NCBI GenBank assembly: GCA_000212915.1
Contig: CM001167.1
Coordinates: 483,780-547,779 of the forward strand
Direction: 5' to 3'
Length of the DNA: 64,000 nucleotides
Origin: Bacteroides coprosuis DSM 18011
GTDB taxonomy: Bacteria > Bacteroidota > Bacteroidia > Bacteroidales > Bacteroidaceae
Below, in pieces: positions 1-7,517 of this stretch (positions are counted from its first letter, which is position 1; the number at the start of each line of letters is the position of its first letter). The notes beneath the pieces were generated by a model. The model ran no database searches. It was not told the origin of the DNA and worked only from the letters and a program-made list of their open reading frames with translations. A program made the translations under genes and the position numbers.

Positions 1-486
1 ATGAATACCTGTCCCTAATTGAGATGCTAGTTCGCCACCAACAATACCATATTGAGCTATATTGTCGTGAAGTTTATACTCTCCTTTTCCATAGAGTAAA
101 GTATGTATTGAAGTAACTTGTTCAAAGTGGTCATCAACTCCCTTTAAGGTAATCATACTCTGATTTTCTTTGTATTTGACCATTGCGTTTTCTTCCAAAG
201 TAGAAGTTATTATATCCACCTCTGGGATAGACTGTATAGAGGATATGAGGTCGTTTTGAGGCGTAAAAAGCTTTCCCGAAGAAGCTACAATTTTGAGTTG
301 TGGATCAAACGAGGTAAAAAAACTAGCTACTGATTCTTGAAATCCATTGAACACAGAGAGTGTACAGACAAGAGTTAGAGTAGCTAGTGCAATTCCGCAA
401 ACAGATATAGCGGAAATTATATTTATGGCATTATGCTTTTTTTTAGAAAAGAGATAACGCCAAGCAATATTTAATGCCAGTTTCAC
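1..486 (-). CDS. FtsX-like/LolE-type ABC transporter permease, N-terminal part (runs off the window)
   Basis: About 162 codons are open from a GTG at 486 down to the window edge with no stop. The GTG overlaps the rbfA stop as GTGA, so translation is coupled. The protein starts with a basic stretch (WRYLFSKKKHNAINIIS), then one hydrophobic segment at about residues 21-40 (ISVCGIALATLTLVCTLSVF) and the NGFQES motif that follows TM1 in LolC/LolE/MacB-type permeases. A periplasmic domain follows and is cut off. Family members pair with an ATPase in lipoprotein release or cell-envelope export. The role is inferred from this fold only. An ATG-only ORF search misses it because it is partial and GTG-started. 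Confidence 0.8.
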   Translation of the reverse strand, partial: MKLALNIAWRYLFSKKKHNAINIISAISVCGIALATLTLVCTLSVFNGFQESVASFFTSFDPQLKIVASSGKLFTPQNDLISSIQSIPEVDIITSTLEENAMVKYKENQSMITLKGVDDHFEQVTSIHTLLYGKGEYKLHDNIAQYGIVGGELASQLGTGIH

Positions 487-815
487 TTTAATAATTCGTC
501 AATTCTTTCAGCGTAATCTAATGAATCGTCAATGTGGAAAATTAATTCGGGTATGATACGAAGTTGGTGACGAACTCTAGTTCCTAAATCATATCTTATT
601 GCTTTTGCATTCGCATTAATATTCTCAATAAGTTCTTGTTTCTTGTCGTTAGGGAATATGCTTAAATATGCTCTAGCAATACTTAAGTCAGATGTCACTC
701 TTACTTCACTTACAGAGATAAGAATTCCATTAGTAGCTTTAGTTTGTTGAAGGAATATTTCGCTTAATTCTTTTTGTATTAAACGAGATATTTTTTGTTG
801 TCTAGTTGTTTCCAT
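483..815 (-). CDS. rbfA: Ribosome-binding factor A
   Basis: This 110-residue protein has the RbfA KH-like fold. It begins METTRQQKISRLIQKELSEI, the usual helix that opens the family, and continues with the ISVSEVRVTSDLSIARAYLSIF strand region and the conserved RHQLRIIPELIFHIDDS segment near residues 82-98. RbfA binds the 30S subunit and helps mature the 5' end of 16S rRNA. Its length is normal for Bacteroidota. It lies 5 bases after the O-methyltransferase gene and overlaps the following permease by four bases, so it is an inner gene of the aroQ-pyk operon. Confidence 0.95.
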   Translation of the reverse strand: METTRQQKISRLIQKELSEIFLQQTKATNGILISVSEVRVTSDLSIARAYLSIFPNDKKQELIENINANAKAIRYDLGTRVRHQLRIIPELIFHIDDSLDYAERIDELLK

Positions 816-820
816 AAAAT

Positions 821-1459
821 TTATAACTTTCTGATTATTGTTAATCCATCTCTAAGAGGAAGAATAACCTTTTCTACACGTTTATCATTTGCGATATAGC
901 TATTGAAAGCTTTGATGCCAATAGTTTGCCAATCATTGTTCTTGGGTGTTTCTAATACATGCTCATCCCAAAGGGTATTATCTGCAAGTATATAGCCCCC
1001 TTTTGAAAGATGAGCTAAAGTTGTTTCATAATAGGATATATATCGACGTTTATCACCGTCAATAAAAGCCATATCGAAAGTAACACCTAAGTTTGGAACG
1101 ATATCCAAAGCATCTCCAATAATAAATGTTATCTTATTTGCATAAGGAGAGTTCTCTAACCATGGGCGTGTAAAGTCTTCTTGCTCATCGTTTATTTCAA
1201 ATGTATACAACATCCCATCAGATTCCAAACCTTCAGCTAAACAAAGAGCAGAGTACCCACTATAAGTACCAATCTCTAAAATATTACGAGGACGAATCAT
1301 GCTAGTAAGCATTTTTAAAATTCGTCCTTGTATGTGTCCAGAGGCCATTCGCGGGCGAAGTAGCTTTACATGTGTAGCACGATAAAGTGCTTTTAAGTAA
1401 TCGCTTTCGGGATCGCTGTGATCAGAGATATACTGATCTAGAGCCTCAGTTTCTTTCAT
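821..1459 (-). CDS. SAM-dependent O-methyltransferase (YrrM/COMT-like)
   Basis: This is a 212-residue class I methyltransferase of the Methyltransf_3 family. The SAM-binding motif I is EIGTYSGYS at residues 62-70. Metal ligands typical of cation-dependent catechol-type O-methyltransferases are visible as D134 (FIDGDK) and D160-N161 (ILADNTLW). Family members methylate hydroxyls on small molecules, and some bacterial ones modify tRNA; the substrate here is unknown. It sits 10 bases after pyk and 5 bases before rbfA, which may point to an RNA or translation role, but that is only inference from position. Confidence 0.88.
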   Translation of the reverse strand: MKETEALDQYISDHSDPESDYLKALYRATHVKLLRPRMASGHIQGRILKMLTSMIRPRNILEIGTYSGYSALCLAEGLESDGMLYTFEINDEQEDFTRPWLENSPYANKITFIIGDALDIVPNLGVTFDMAFIDGDKRRYISYYETTLAHLSKGGYILADNTLWDEHVLETPKNNDWQTIGIKAFNSYIANDKRVEKVILPLRDGLTIIRKL

Positions 1460-1469
1460 TATCTATGAA

Positions 1470-2921
1470 TTATAAGTATCTGTTTCTATTTGGAAGAACA
1501 TATTCGTCAGCGTATTTTAATACATCTTCTACAGTATTAATTTCCAAGAAAGAAGTACGCATATTTCTTCTACCACTACTTAAGTAGCATACCATCTCAT
1601 CTTCAGTTAGTCTACCTTCTTTTACAAGTTTTCTAAGAGCAGCAAAATAGTATTCTTGTCCATTAGCTCTTTCAGTAAGATAGATTGCTTCTACACCATA
1701 AGAAAGGGCAAGGTGACGCATTGTCTTTTCTTTATAGCAAATTGCTAAAACAGGACATTTACCACGAAATGCAGCTATGTTTCTTGCAGTACGTCCACTA
1801 TAACTGTCTGTTATAATAGCGCCAATATTCATTAGTGCAGTCGATTTTACAGCTTGTTTAGCTAGGAATGCTGTAACATCAGGGTTTTCTAAAGGAATTT
1901 TAATATCATTTTCATCCAATTTATCCACTTCTGCTTGTGCAGCAATAGTTGCCATAGTGCGGACAGCTTCTACTGGATATTTTCCATAAGCAGTTTCACC
2001 ACTAAGCATTAGTGCGTCAGTACGATAATAAATAGCATTAGCAATATCTGTTACCTCAGCACGTGTAGGACGTGGGTTACTAATCATAGTGTGTAACATT
2101 TGAGTTGCTACAATCACTGGTTTTTTAGCTAAAATACATTTTTTGATAATACGTCTTTGAATACCAGGTATACGTTCTTGAGGAACTTCAATACCAAGGT
2201 CTCCACGAGCAATCATAATACCATCAGCAATGTCGACGATTTCATCAATATTGTCAACGCCTTCTTGGTTTTCAATTTTAGCAATGATTTTAATATCACT
2301 ATTATGAGAGTCAAGGATTTCTTTAATATCTAAAATGTCTTGTTTGTTTCTAACAAAAGAGTGTGCAATAAAATCGATATCTTTATTTATTGCGTATAAG
2401 ATGTTGTTTTTGTCTTTTTCAGTTAAAGAAGGGAGATTGATACGTACTCCAGGAACGTTTACACTCTTTCTACTAGCAAGAGTTGCTTCATTCATTACTT
2501 CACAAACTAAGTGGTCTTCTTCTTTATCAACTACACGAAGATTAAGTTCTCCATCATCAATAAGAATATCTTCTCCAATATGTAAATCCTTCACAAAATC
2601 AGGATAAGATACAGAGACACAACCTCTCGTGGTTATTTTATTTGGATCACCTATAACGAATACTCTTTCTCCAATTTTATAATCTATTGGTTCATCGCAA
2701 GCGGTAGTTCTTACTTCAGGACCTTTGGTGTCCATAAGAATTCCTATACGGTTTGATACAGTTCTTACATTGTTGATTAGGATTTCAAATCCTTCTTGAG
2801 TAGCATGTGCGGTATTGATACGTACCACATTCATTCCTGCATCAAATAGTTTTTGCAAAAAATCCACATCACAACGTCTATCAGAAATTGACGCTACGAT
2901 TTTGGTCTGTTTTAACATCAT
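1470..2921 (-). CDS. pyk: Pyruvate kinase
   Basis: This 483-residue enzyme transfers phosphate from PEP to ADP, the last step of glycolysis. The signature IIAKIENQEGV is present with catalytic K215 and metal ligand E217. Other family blocks are NVVRINTAH (31-39), DTKGPEVRT (64-72), ARGDLGIEVP (238-247) and the substrate loop around PTRAEVTDIANA (285-296). The C-terminal allosteric domain is complete, so the length is normal. Two ATGs stand next to each other at the start (MMLKQ), and either could be used. It follows aroQ by 32 bases in one operon. Confidence 0.97.
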   Translation of the reverse strand: MMLKQTKIVASISDRRCDVDFLQKLFDAGMNVVRINTAHATQEGFEILINNVRTVSNRIGILMDTKGPEVRTTACDEPIDYKIGERVFVIGDPNKITTRGCVSVSYPDFVKDLHIGEDILIDDGELNLRVVDKEEDHLVCEVMNEATLASRKSVNVPGVRINLPSLTEKDKNNILYAINKDIDFIAHSFVRNKQDILDIKEILDSHNSDIKIIAKIENQEGVDNIDEIVDIADGIMIARGDLGIEVPQERIPGIQRRIIKKCILAKKPVIVATQMLHTMISNPRPTRAEVTDIANAIYYRTDALMLSGETAYGKYPVEAVRTMATIAAQAEVDKLDENDIKIPLENPDVTAFLAKQAVKSTALMNIGAIITDSYSGRTARNIAAFRGKCPVLAICYKEKTMRHLALSYGVEAIYLTERANGQEYYFAALRKLVKEGRLTEDEMVCYLSSGRRNMRTSFLEINTVEDVLKYADEYVLPNRNRYL

Positions 2922-2953
2922 AATATATTCTATATTTAATTATATCAGCTTTC

Positions 2954-3373
2954 TTATCTATTAATCAACGCTTCTAGAGCTAGTTGGTATGAATTTAATC
3001 CAAAGCCACAAATAACCCCGAGACACCCTGCTGCAATCATCGAGTGATGTCTGTACTCTTCTCTAGCTTGTGTGTTTGAAATGTGAACTTCAATGACGGG
3101 GCTTTTTATTGCTCTTATTGCATCCAATAAAGCTATAGAAGTGTGCGTATATGCACCAGCATTAAGGATAATACCATCATATGAAAAACCAACTTCATGG
3201 ATTTGATTAATTAGTTCACCTTCGATATTAGATTGAAAGTATGATAGGTCTATGGTAGGGTATTTTAGTTTCATTTGAAGAAAGTATTCTTCGAATGATT
3301 GAGCTCCGTAAATTGAAGGCTCTCTTTTACCTACCAAATTAATGTTGGGACCATTAATTATGAGTACTTTCAT
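2954..3373 (-). CDS. aroQ: 3-dehydroquinate dehydratase, type II
   Basis: This 139-residue type II dehydroquinase catalyses the third shikimate-pathway step. It shows NGPNINLVGKREPSIYG near the N-terminus with the catalytic Tyr22, the NAGAYTHTSIALLDA block, and EVHISNTQAREEYRHHS with the second catalytic His. Type II enzymes form dodecamers of about 140-150 residues, so this one is full length. It is the first gene of the minus-strand operon aroQ-pyk-OMT-rbfA-permease and is divergent from xerD. A -7 type box at 3427-3434 faces it. Confidence 0.96.
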   Translation of the reverse strand: MKVLIINGPNINLVGKREPSIYGAQSFEEYFLQMKLKYPTIDLSYFQSNIEGELINQIHEVGFSYDGIILNAGAYTHTSIALLDAIRAIKSPVIEVHISNTQAREEYRHHSMIAAGCLGVICGFGLNSYQLALEALINR

Positions 3374-3395
3374 GTTGTTCGATTATCTATTTTAA

Positions 3396-3403
3396 TATCT
3401 TTG
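3396..3403 (+). promoter_or_regulatory. -7 promoter box of xerD
   Basis: TATCTTTG fits the Bacteroidota TAnnTTTG -7 element. A partial -33 box (GTTG) lies at 3374-3377, 18 bases upstream. Transcription from here would begin near 3410, after a TTG at 3401 that could otherwise extend xerD. This supports the ATG at 3452. Confidence 0.6.
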
Positions 3404-3426
3404 TTCTTAGACTTGATACTATCTTG

Positions 3427-3434
3427 CAAAGATA
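3427..3434 (-). promoter_or_regulatory. -7 promoter box of the aroQ operon
   Basis: On the minus strand this reads TATCTTTG, identical to the xerD box and facing the other way. It lies about 55 bases upstream of the aroQ ATG at 3373. The -7 boxes are only about 23 bases apart and the transcripts would overlap at their 5' ends, so the two promoters are likely to interfere. No clear -33 box is visible for this one. Confidence 0.55.
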
Positions 3435-3451
3435 TTAAAATTTTTACTGTA

Positions 3452-4369
3452 ATGGAAGATTTTTCACTGAATAACAAACAGCTTTTACGAGTTATAAATA
3501 ATTATAGGCAATATTTAAAACTTGAAAAATCTTTATCTCCAAACACTCTTGATGCATATCTGTCAGATTTAGATAAATTAGTTAAATATGCTAACGATGA
3601 AAAGCTTTCATTGTTCACTATAACTCTATCTAATTTACAGAATTTTATTGCTAATCTTCATGATATTGGAATTCATCCTCGTTCACAGGCTAGGATTATC
3701 TCTGGAATAAAATCTTTTTATCACTTCCTTTTGTTAGAAGAGTATATAGAGGATAATCCTGCTGATTTATTGGATAGTCCTAAGATTGGGTTTAAAGTTC
3801 CTGAAGTTTTAACTTTAGCCGAAATAGATGCTATTATTAATGTAGTAGATGTTAGTACTGCTGAAGGACAACGAAATAGAGCGATATTAGAAACGTTATA
3901 TAGCTGTGGGCTTCGAGTGTCTGAGTTGACTAACTTAAAGATTTCAAAACTTTACTTTGATGATGGTTATGTTATTGTTGATGGAAAAGGTAGCAAACAG
4001 CGATTAGTACCTATATCCAATAGAGCAATTCAAGAAATCAAATACTATTTAATGGATAGAGGCATGTCTATCATAAAGAAGGGGTCAGAGGATACTCTTT
4101 TTTTAAATCGTAGAGGTACTGGATTGTCAAGAGTTATGATTTTTAATATTGTAAAGAAATATTCTGAGGAAGCTGAAATATCAAAAAATGTAAGCCCACA
4201 CACTTTTCGACACTCATTTGCTACTCATTTATTAGAAGGAGGTGCCAATTTGCGAGCAATTCAGAGTATGTTGGGGCATGAATCAATAACAACAACAGAA
4301 ATTTATACTCACTTAGATAAAAGTCTCATTAGACAAGAGATTTTGGAGTATCATCCTAGAAATAAATAG
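3452..4369 (+). CDS. xerD: Site-specific tyrosine recombinase XerD
   Basis: This 305-residue tyrosine recombinase resolves chromosome dimers at dif together with XerC. From the ATG at 3452 the catalytic set is complete: R155 (CGLRVSEL), K179 (GKGSKQR), H250 and R253 (PHTFRHSFATHLLEGG), H276 (LGHES) and the nucleophile Y285 (IYTHL). The N-terminal SAM-like core-binding domain covers residues 11-100. An upstream in-frame TTG at 3401 is rejected because the promoter box overlaps it. It is a single housekeeping gene with no sign of an integron or transposon around it, so XerD fits better than an element integrase. XerC is the alternative. Confidence 0.92.
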   Translation: MEDFSLNNKQLLRVINNYRQYLKLEKSLSPNTLDAYLSDLDKLVKYANDEKLSLFTITLSNLQNFIANLHDIGIHPRSQARIISGIKSFYHFLLLEEYIEDNPADLLDSPKIGFKVPEVLTLAEIDAIINVVDVSTAEGQRNRAILETLYSCGLRVSELTNLKISKLYFDDGYVIVDGKGSKQRLVPISNRAIQEIKYYLMDRGMSIIKKGSEDTLFLNRRGTGLSRVMIFNIVKKYSEEAEISKNVSPHTFRHSFATHLLEGGANLRAIQSMLGHESITTTEIYTHLDKSLIRQEILEYHPRNK

Positions 4370-4470
4370 TTTAAAATAAATAGAATTATCCTTTTTAATT
4401 GTTATTTTTGAAGAGAAATTGAATTTGTTATCAAATAGCGCATTTTGTAAAGATTTGTTAGTATAATGTC

Positions 4471-4502
4471 TTTGTACATCAGAAGACTATTTGATATATT
4501 TG
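4471..4502 (+). promoter_or_regulatory. Complete Bacteroides-type promoter of the TPR lipoprotein gene
   Basis: TTTG at 4471-4474, then exactly 20 bases, then TATATTTG at 4495-4502. This matches the full -33/-7 consensus and is the best promoter in the window. Transcription should start near 4509, giving a leader of about 20-28 bases. Confidence 0.8.
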
Positions 4503-4527
4503 CGAATAAATTATAAACATTAAATTT

Positions 4528-6228
4528 ATGCCAATGATGACTAAAAAGTTGTATTTGCCTGCAATAATCGCACTTATTGTAGCGCTTTCTTCTTGCGGTA
4601 GTAAAATGGGTGGTTTAACATCTGATTATTTTACTACAAATCCTGCAGTCCTTGAAGCTGTAGGAGGTAAAGTTCCTGTTACTATTAATGGTAAATTCCC
4701 TGAAAAATACTTTAACAAGAAAACGATTGTTGAAGTAACTCCAGTTTTAAAATGGAAAGGTGGAGAAGCTAAGGGTAAAACAGCTACATTCCAAGGAGAA
4801 AAAGTAGAAGGTAATAACCAAACTATTGCTTATAAAATGGGTGGTAATTACACTATGAAAACTTCTTTTGATTACGTACCAGAAATGGCTCAGTCAGAAT
4901 TATTCTTGGAATTTAAAGCTCGTAAAGGAGCTAAGACGTACACTATTCCTGCTGTGAAAATTGCTGATGGTGTTATTTCTACTTCTGAGTTAATTAACAA
5001 TACTCTTGGTTCGGCTAACCCTGCACTAGGAGAAGATGCTTTCCAACGTATCATTAAAGAAGCTCATAAGGAAAATATCATGTTCCTTATTCAACAAGCT
5101 AACATTCGTTCTAGCGAAGCAAAAAAAGCTAAAGACTTTAGAGATGAAGTTAAAAATATTAGCGATGCTGTAAACAAACGTGTTCATAGTGTTGAAGTTT
5201 CTGCTTATGCTTCTCCTGATGGTGGTCTTGATTTGAATACAGGTCTTGCTAAAAACCGTGAAAAAAACACAGCTAATCTTGTAAATAAAGAATTTAAAGG
5301 TGCAAAACTAGACTTGCCTGTAGATGCTAAATATACAGCTCAAGACTGGGAAGGTTTCCAAGAATTAGTAGCAAACTCAAACATTCAAGATAAAGATCTT
5401 ATCTTACGTGTTCTTTCTATGTATTCTGATCCAGAACAAAGAGAACAAGAAATCAAAAACATTTCTTCAGTTTACTCAACTCTAGCAGAAGACATTTTAC
5501 CTCAATTAAGACGTTCTCGTTTGATTCTTAATTATGAAATCATTGGAAAATCCGATGAGGAAATTTCTAAATTAGCTAGCACTAATGCTAAAGAATTAAA
5601 CCTTGAAGAACTTCTTTATGCTGCTACTCTAACAGATAATGCTGCAGAACAAGAAGCTATTTATACTAAAGCTACAGAATTATTCCCAAATGATTACCGT
5701 GCTTATAACAACCTAGGTAAACTTGCTTACCAAGCAGGTAATTTAGCTAAGGCTGAATCATTCTTCAAGAAAGCTTATTCAATTGAAGCTACTCCCGAAG
5801 TGAATACTAACTTAGGTCTTATCTCTCTTGCAAAAGGTGATAAAGCAACAGCAGAAACTTACTTAGGTAAAGGTGCTGGTTCTAAAGTTTTAAGTGAAGC
5901 TATGGGTAACTTATATGTAGCTCAAGGTGAATATGACAAAGCAGTAAGCTCTTTTGCTGATACGAAAACAAATAGTGCTGCTCTTGCTCAAATTCTTGCT
6001 AAGGATTACAATAAAGCTAAAAACACTCTTGATGGAGTGAAAAATCCTGATGCTTACACAGATTATCTAAAAGCTGTTCTAGGTGCTAGAACAAACAACA
6101 ATACAATGGTTGTTGATAACTTGAAGAAAGCTGTACAAAAAGACTCTGCTTTAGCTAAGAAAGCTGCTGCAGACTTAGAATTTGCGAAATACTTCACTAA
6201 TTCAGATTTTATGAGCATCATTAAATAA
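4528..6228 (+). CDS. TPR-containing lipoprotein with an OmpA-like segment
   Basis: This 566-residue protein has a signal peptide and lipobox (VALSSCG, Cys23), so it should be a lipoprotein of the outer membrane. Residues ~25-165 are a beta-rich domain with no family I can name. Residues ~170-345 contain a segment (VEVSAYASPDGG, then LNTGLAKNREKNTANLV) resembling the peptidoglycan-binding core of OmpA C-terminal domains. Residues ~370-530 hold TPR-like helical repeats (FPNDYRAYNNLGKLAYQAGN). Related proteins are common in Bacteroides, but I know no defined function. Codon use is strongly biased and a near-consensus promoter precedes it, which suggests high expression. Starts at 4534 or 4537 are also possible. 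Confidence 0.75.
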   Translation: MPMMTKKLYLPAIIALIVALSSCGSKMGGLTSDYFTTNPAVLEAVGGKVPVTINGKFPEKYFNKKTIVEVTPVLKWKGGEAKGKTATFQGEKVEGNNQTIAYKMGGNYTMKTSFDYVPEMAQSELFLEFKARKGAKTYTIPAVKIADGVISTSELINNTLGSANPALGEDAFQRIIKEAHKENIMFLIQQANIRSSEAKKAKDFRDEVKNISDAVNKRVHSVEVSAYASPDGGLDLNTGLAKNREKNTANLVNKEFKGAKLDLPVDAKYTAQDWEGFQELVANSNIQDKDLILRVLSMYSDPEQREQEIKNISSVYSTLAEDILPQLRRSRLILNYEIIGKSDEEISKLASTNAKELNLEELLYAATLTDNAAEQEAIYTKATELFPNDYRAYNNLGKLAYQAGNLAKAESFFKKAYSIEATPEVNTNLGLISLAKGDKATAETYLGKGAGSKVLSEAMGNLYVAQGEYDKAVSSFADTKTNSAALAQILAKDYNKAKNTLDGVKNPDAYTDYLKAVLGARTNNNTMVVDNLKKAVQKDSALAKKAAADLEFAKYFTNSDFMSIIK

Positions 6229-6251
6229 GACATAAATACTTATTTAAATAC

Positions 6252-6286
6252 AAAGGCTGTATAGAATTCTATACAGCCTTTTTTTA
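6252..6286 (+). terminator. Intrinsic terminator after the TPR lipoprotein gene
   Basis: A 30-bp perfect palindrome at 6252-6281 with half-site AAAGGCTGTATAGAA is followed by a T run. It lies 24 bases after the stop codon. Confidence 0.85.
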
Positions 6287-6717
6287 TTTGGCTTAAAATA
6301 GGAAATTATTAGCTAGATTTTAAGGATGAGTTATATTGAAGAATCTATAGGTTTGAACTTGGTAGTTTTGGGGTATAAAAAAATAGATTCTATAAAGTAA
6401 ATTTTACACTCTTGATATAAAATGAAATTTGTAAGGATCTTTGATCTTGTTTTGTGTAAGGAGCTGTCAATTGTGAAATGTATATTTTTTATGGAATTAG
6501 TTGTTTTAAGAGCAGCATCAAAATATTTGTTTGTTCTATTCTAAAATTAGGATATGAAATTTTATAATTCTTTCTTATTGTAAATTAGACTTTTATATCA
6601 AAATATTTGAATCATTTTTCTAATTTTATAGATTTTCAGCTATATTGTATTTAAAGTATAAAGAGAAATGTTCTTTATAGCTTATGTATTAGTATTTAAA
6701 CCTTAATTCATTATAAT
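6287..6717. other. Gene-free interval, nothing recognised
   Basis: About 430 bases of very AT-rich sequence between the terminator and the PPC-domain gene. I see no ORF of useful length, no tRNA and no strong hairpin. Every frame is broken by stops. The promoter of the next gene must lie in the last 100 bases, but no clean TAnnTTTG box stands out. Confidence 0.5.
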
Positions 6718-7143
6718 ATGTATTCGTATAAAAAAATCGGCAATAGATTTATTGTGAGCTTAAAAAATGGTACTGAAATAGTCAAAGCACTCCAGCACTT
6801 TTGTAAGGAGATGAATATCAGATCAGGCATTATCGCGGGTATAGGTTCTATAGACGAGATAAGATTACGATTCTTTAATGCAAAGACAAAACAATACTCT
6901 AGTCAACAATTTCAGGAACAAATGGAGATTGCTAATCTAATGGGTAATATCTCTACGTATAATAAGGATATATATCTGCATATTCACATAACACTTGGGC
7001 GTTCTGATTATAGTGCTATAGCGGGACATTTACTTTCTGCTACGATTAGTGGTACTGGAGAATTCTTGGTGGAAGACTTTGATGCAGATATGATGCGTTA
7101 CTATAACTCTGAATTAGGTGTCAACTATTACGATTTTGAATAA
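6718..7143 (+). CDS. PPC/DUF296-domain protein
   Basis: This 141-residue protein consists of one PPC (plants and prokaryotes conserved, DUF296) domain and nothing else. Typical elements are the opening FIVSLKNGTEIVKALQHFC, the GIIAGIGSIDE turn at residues 37-46, and a His-rich strand with H88, H90 and H104 (YLHIHITLGRSDYSAIAGHLL). In plants this domain follows an AT-hook. Bacterial stand-alone forms trimerise, and their biochemical role is not settled. It stands alone, upstream of tRNA-Arg. Confidence 0.8.
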   Translation: MYSYKKIGNRFIVSLKNGTEIVKALQHFCKEMNIRSGIIAGIGSIDEIRLRFFNAKTKQYSSQQFQEQMEIANLMGNISTYNKDIYLHIHITLGRSDYSAIAGHLLSATISGTGEFLVEDFDADMMRYYNSELGVNYYDFE

Positions 7144-7172
7144 ATATATTATTATAATCGTAAAGAAACCTT

Positions 7173-7180
7173 TATCTTTG
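7173..7180 (+). promoter_or_regulatory. -7 promoter box of tRNA-Arg
   Basis: TATCTTTG lies 16 bases upstream of the mature tRNA 5' end. No TTTG stands at the -33 spacing. Confidence 0.55.
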
Positions 7181-7196
7181 TATTCGCTCTAAAGAG

Positions 7197-7268
7197 AGTC
7201 TTGTAGTTCAACGGATAGAATAGAAGTTTCCTAAACTTTAGATCCGGGTTCGATTCCCGGCAAGACTA
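7197..7268 (+). tRNA. tRNA-Arg (anticodon CCT)
   Basis: A full 72-nt cloverleaf can be folded by eye. The acceptor AGTCTTG pairs with CAAGACT over seven Watson-Crick pairs. The D stem is GTTC/GAAT, the anticodon stem GAAGT/ACTTT encloses the loop TTCCTAA with anticodon CCT (codon AGG), and the T arm is CCGGG/CCCGG with loop TTCGATT. The discriminator is A at 7268. CCA is not encoded. Confidence 0.93.
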
Positions 7269-7281
7269 CTTATCCTTATAT

Positions 7282-7309
7282 AAAGACGTGCAAATGCATG
7301 TCTTTTTTT
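7282..7309 (+). terminator. Intrinsic terminator after tRNA-Arg
   Basis: AAAGACGTGC and GCATGTCTTT pair with one G-T wobble around the loop AAAT, followed by a T run. It starts 13 bases after the tRNA. Confidence 0.75.
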
Positions 7310-7517
7310 GTACCCTTTATTTTATTGTAAACATATCAGAAAATTACTGTAACTACCTTGTTAGTAAACGATTATTTCTTTTTTTCTTTAATGATGAAAA
7401 GACTTTGTTTAATGCAATAGGTTTGCGATATTTGTTAATAGCCTTAATGTATGAGAATGTCTTATTCTTGTATGTTGCTGGCTTTAATTTAAACTTTTAA
7501 CTTTAAACTATACAATT

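Noticed and set aside
3401-3451. A longer start for xerD at a TTG
   Set aside because: The -7 box TATCTTTG overlaps it, so it would lie upstream of the transcript.
7288-7500. A 70-codon ORF between tRNA-Arg and korA
   Set aside because: It starts inside the tRNA terminator, is a low-complexity mix of Phe, Leu, Tyr and Asn typical of AT-rich noncoding DNA, and resembles no family.
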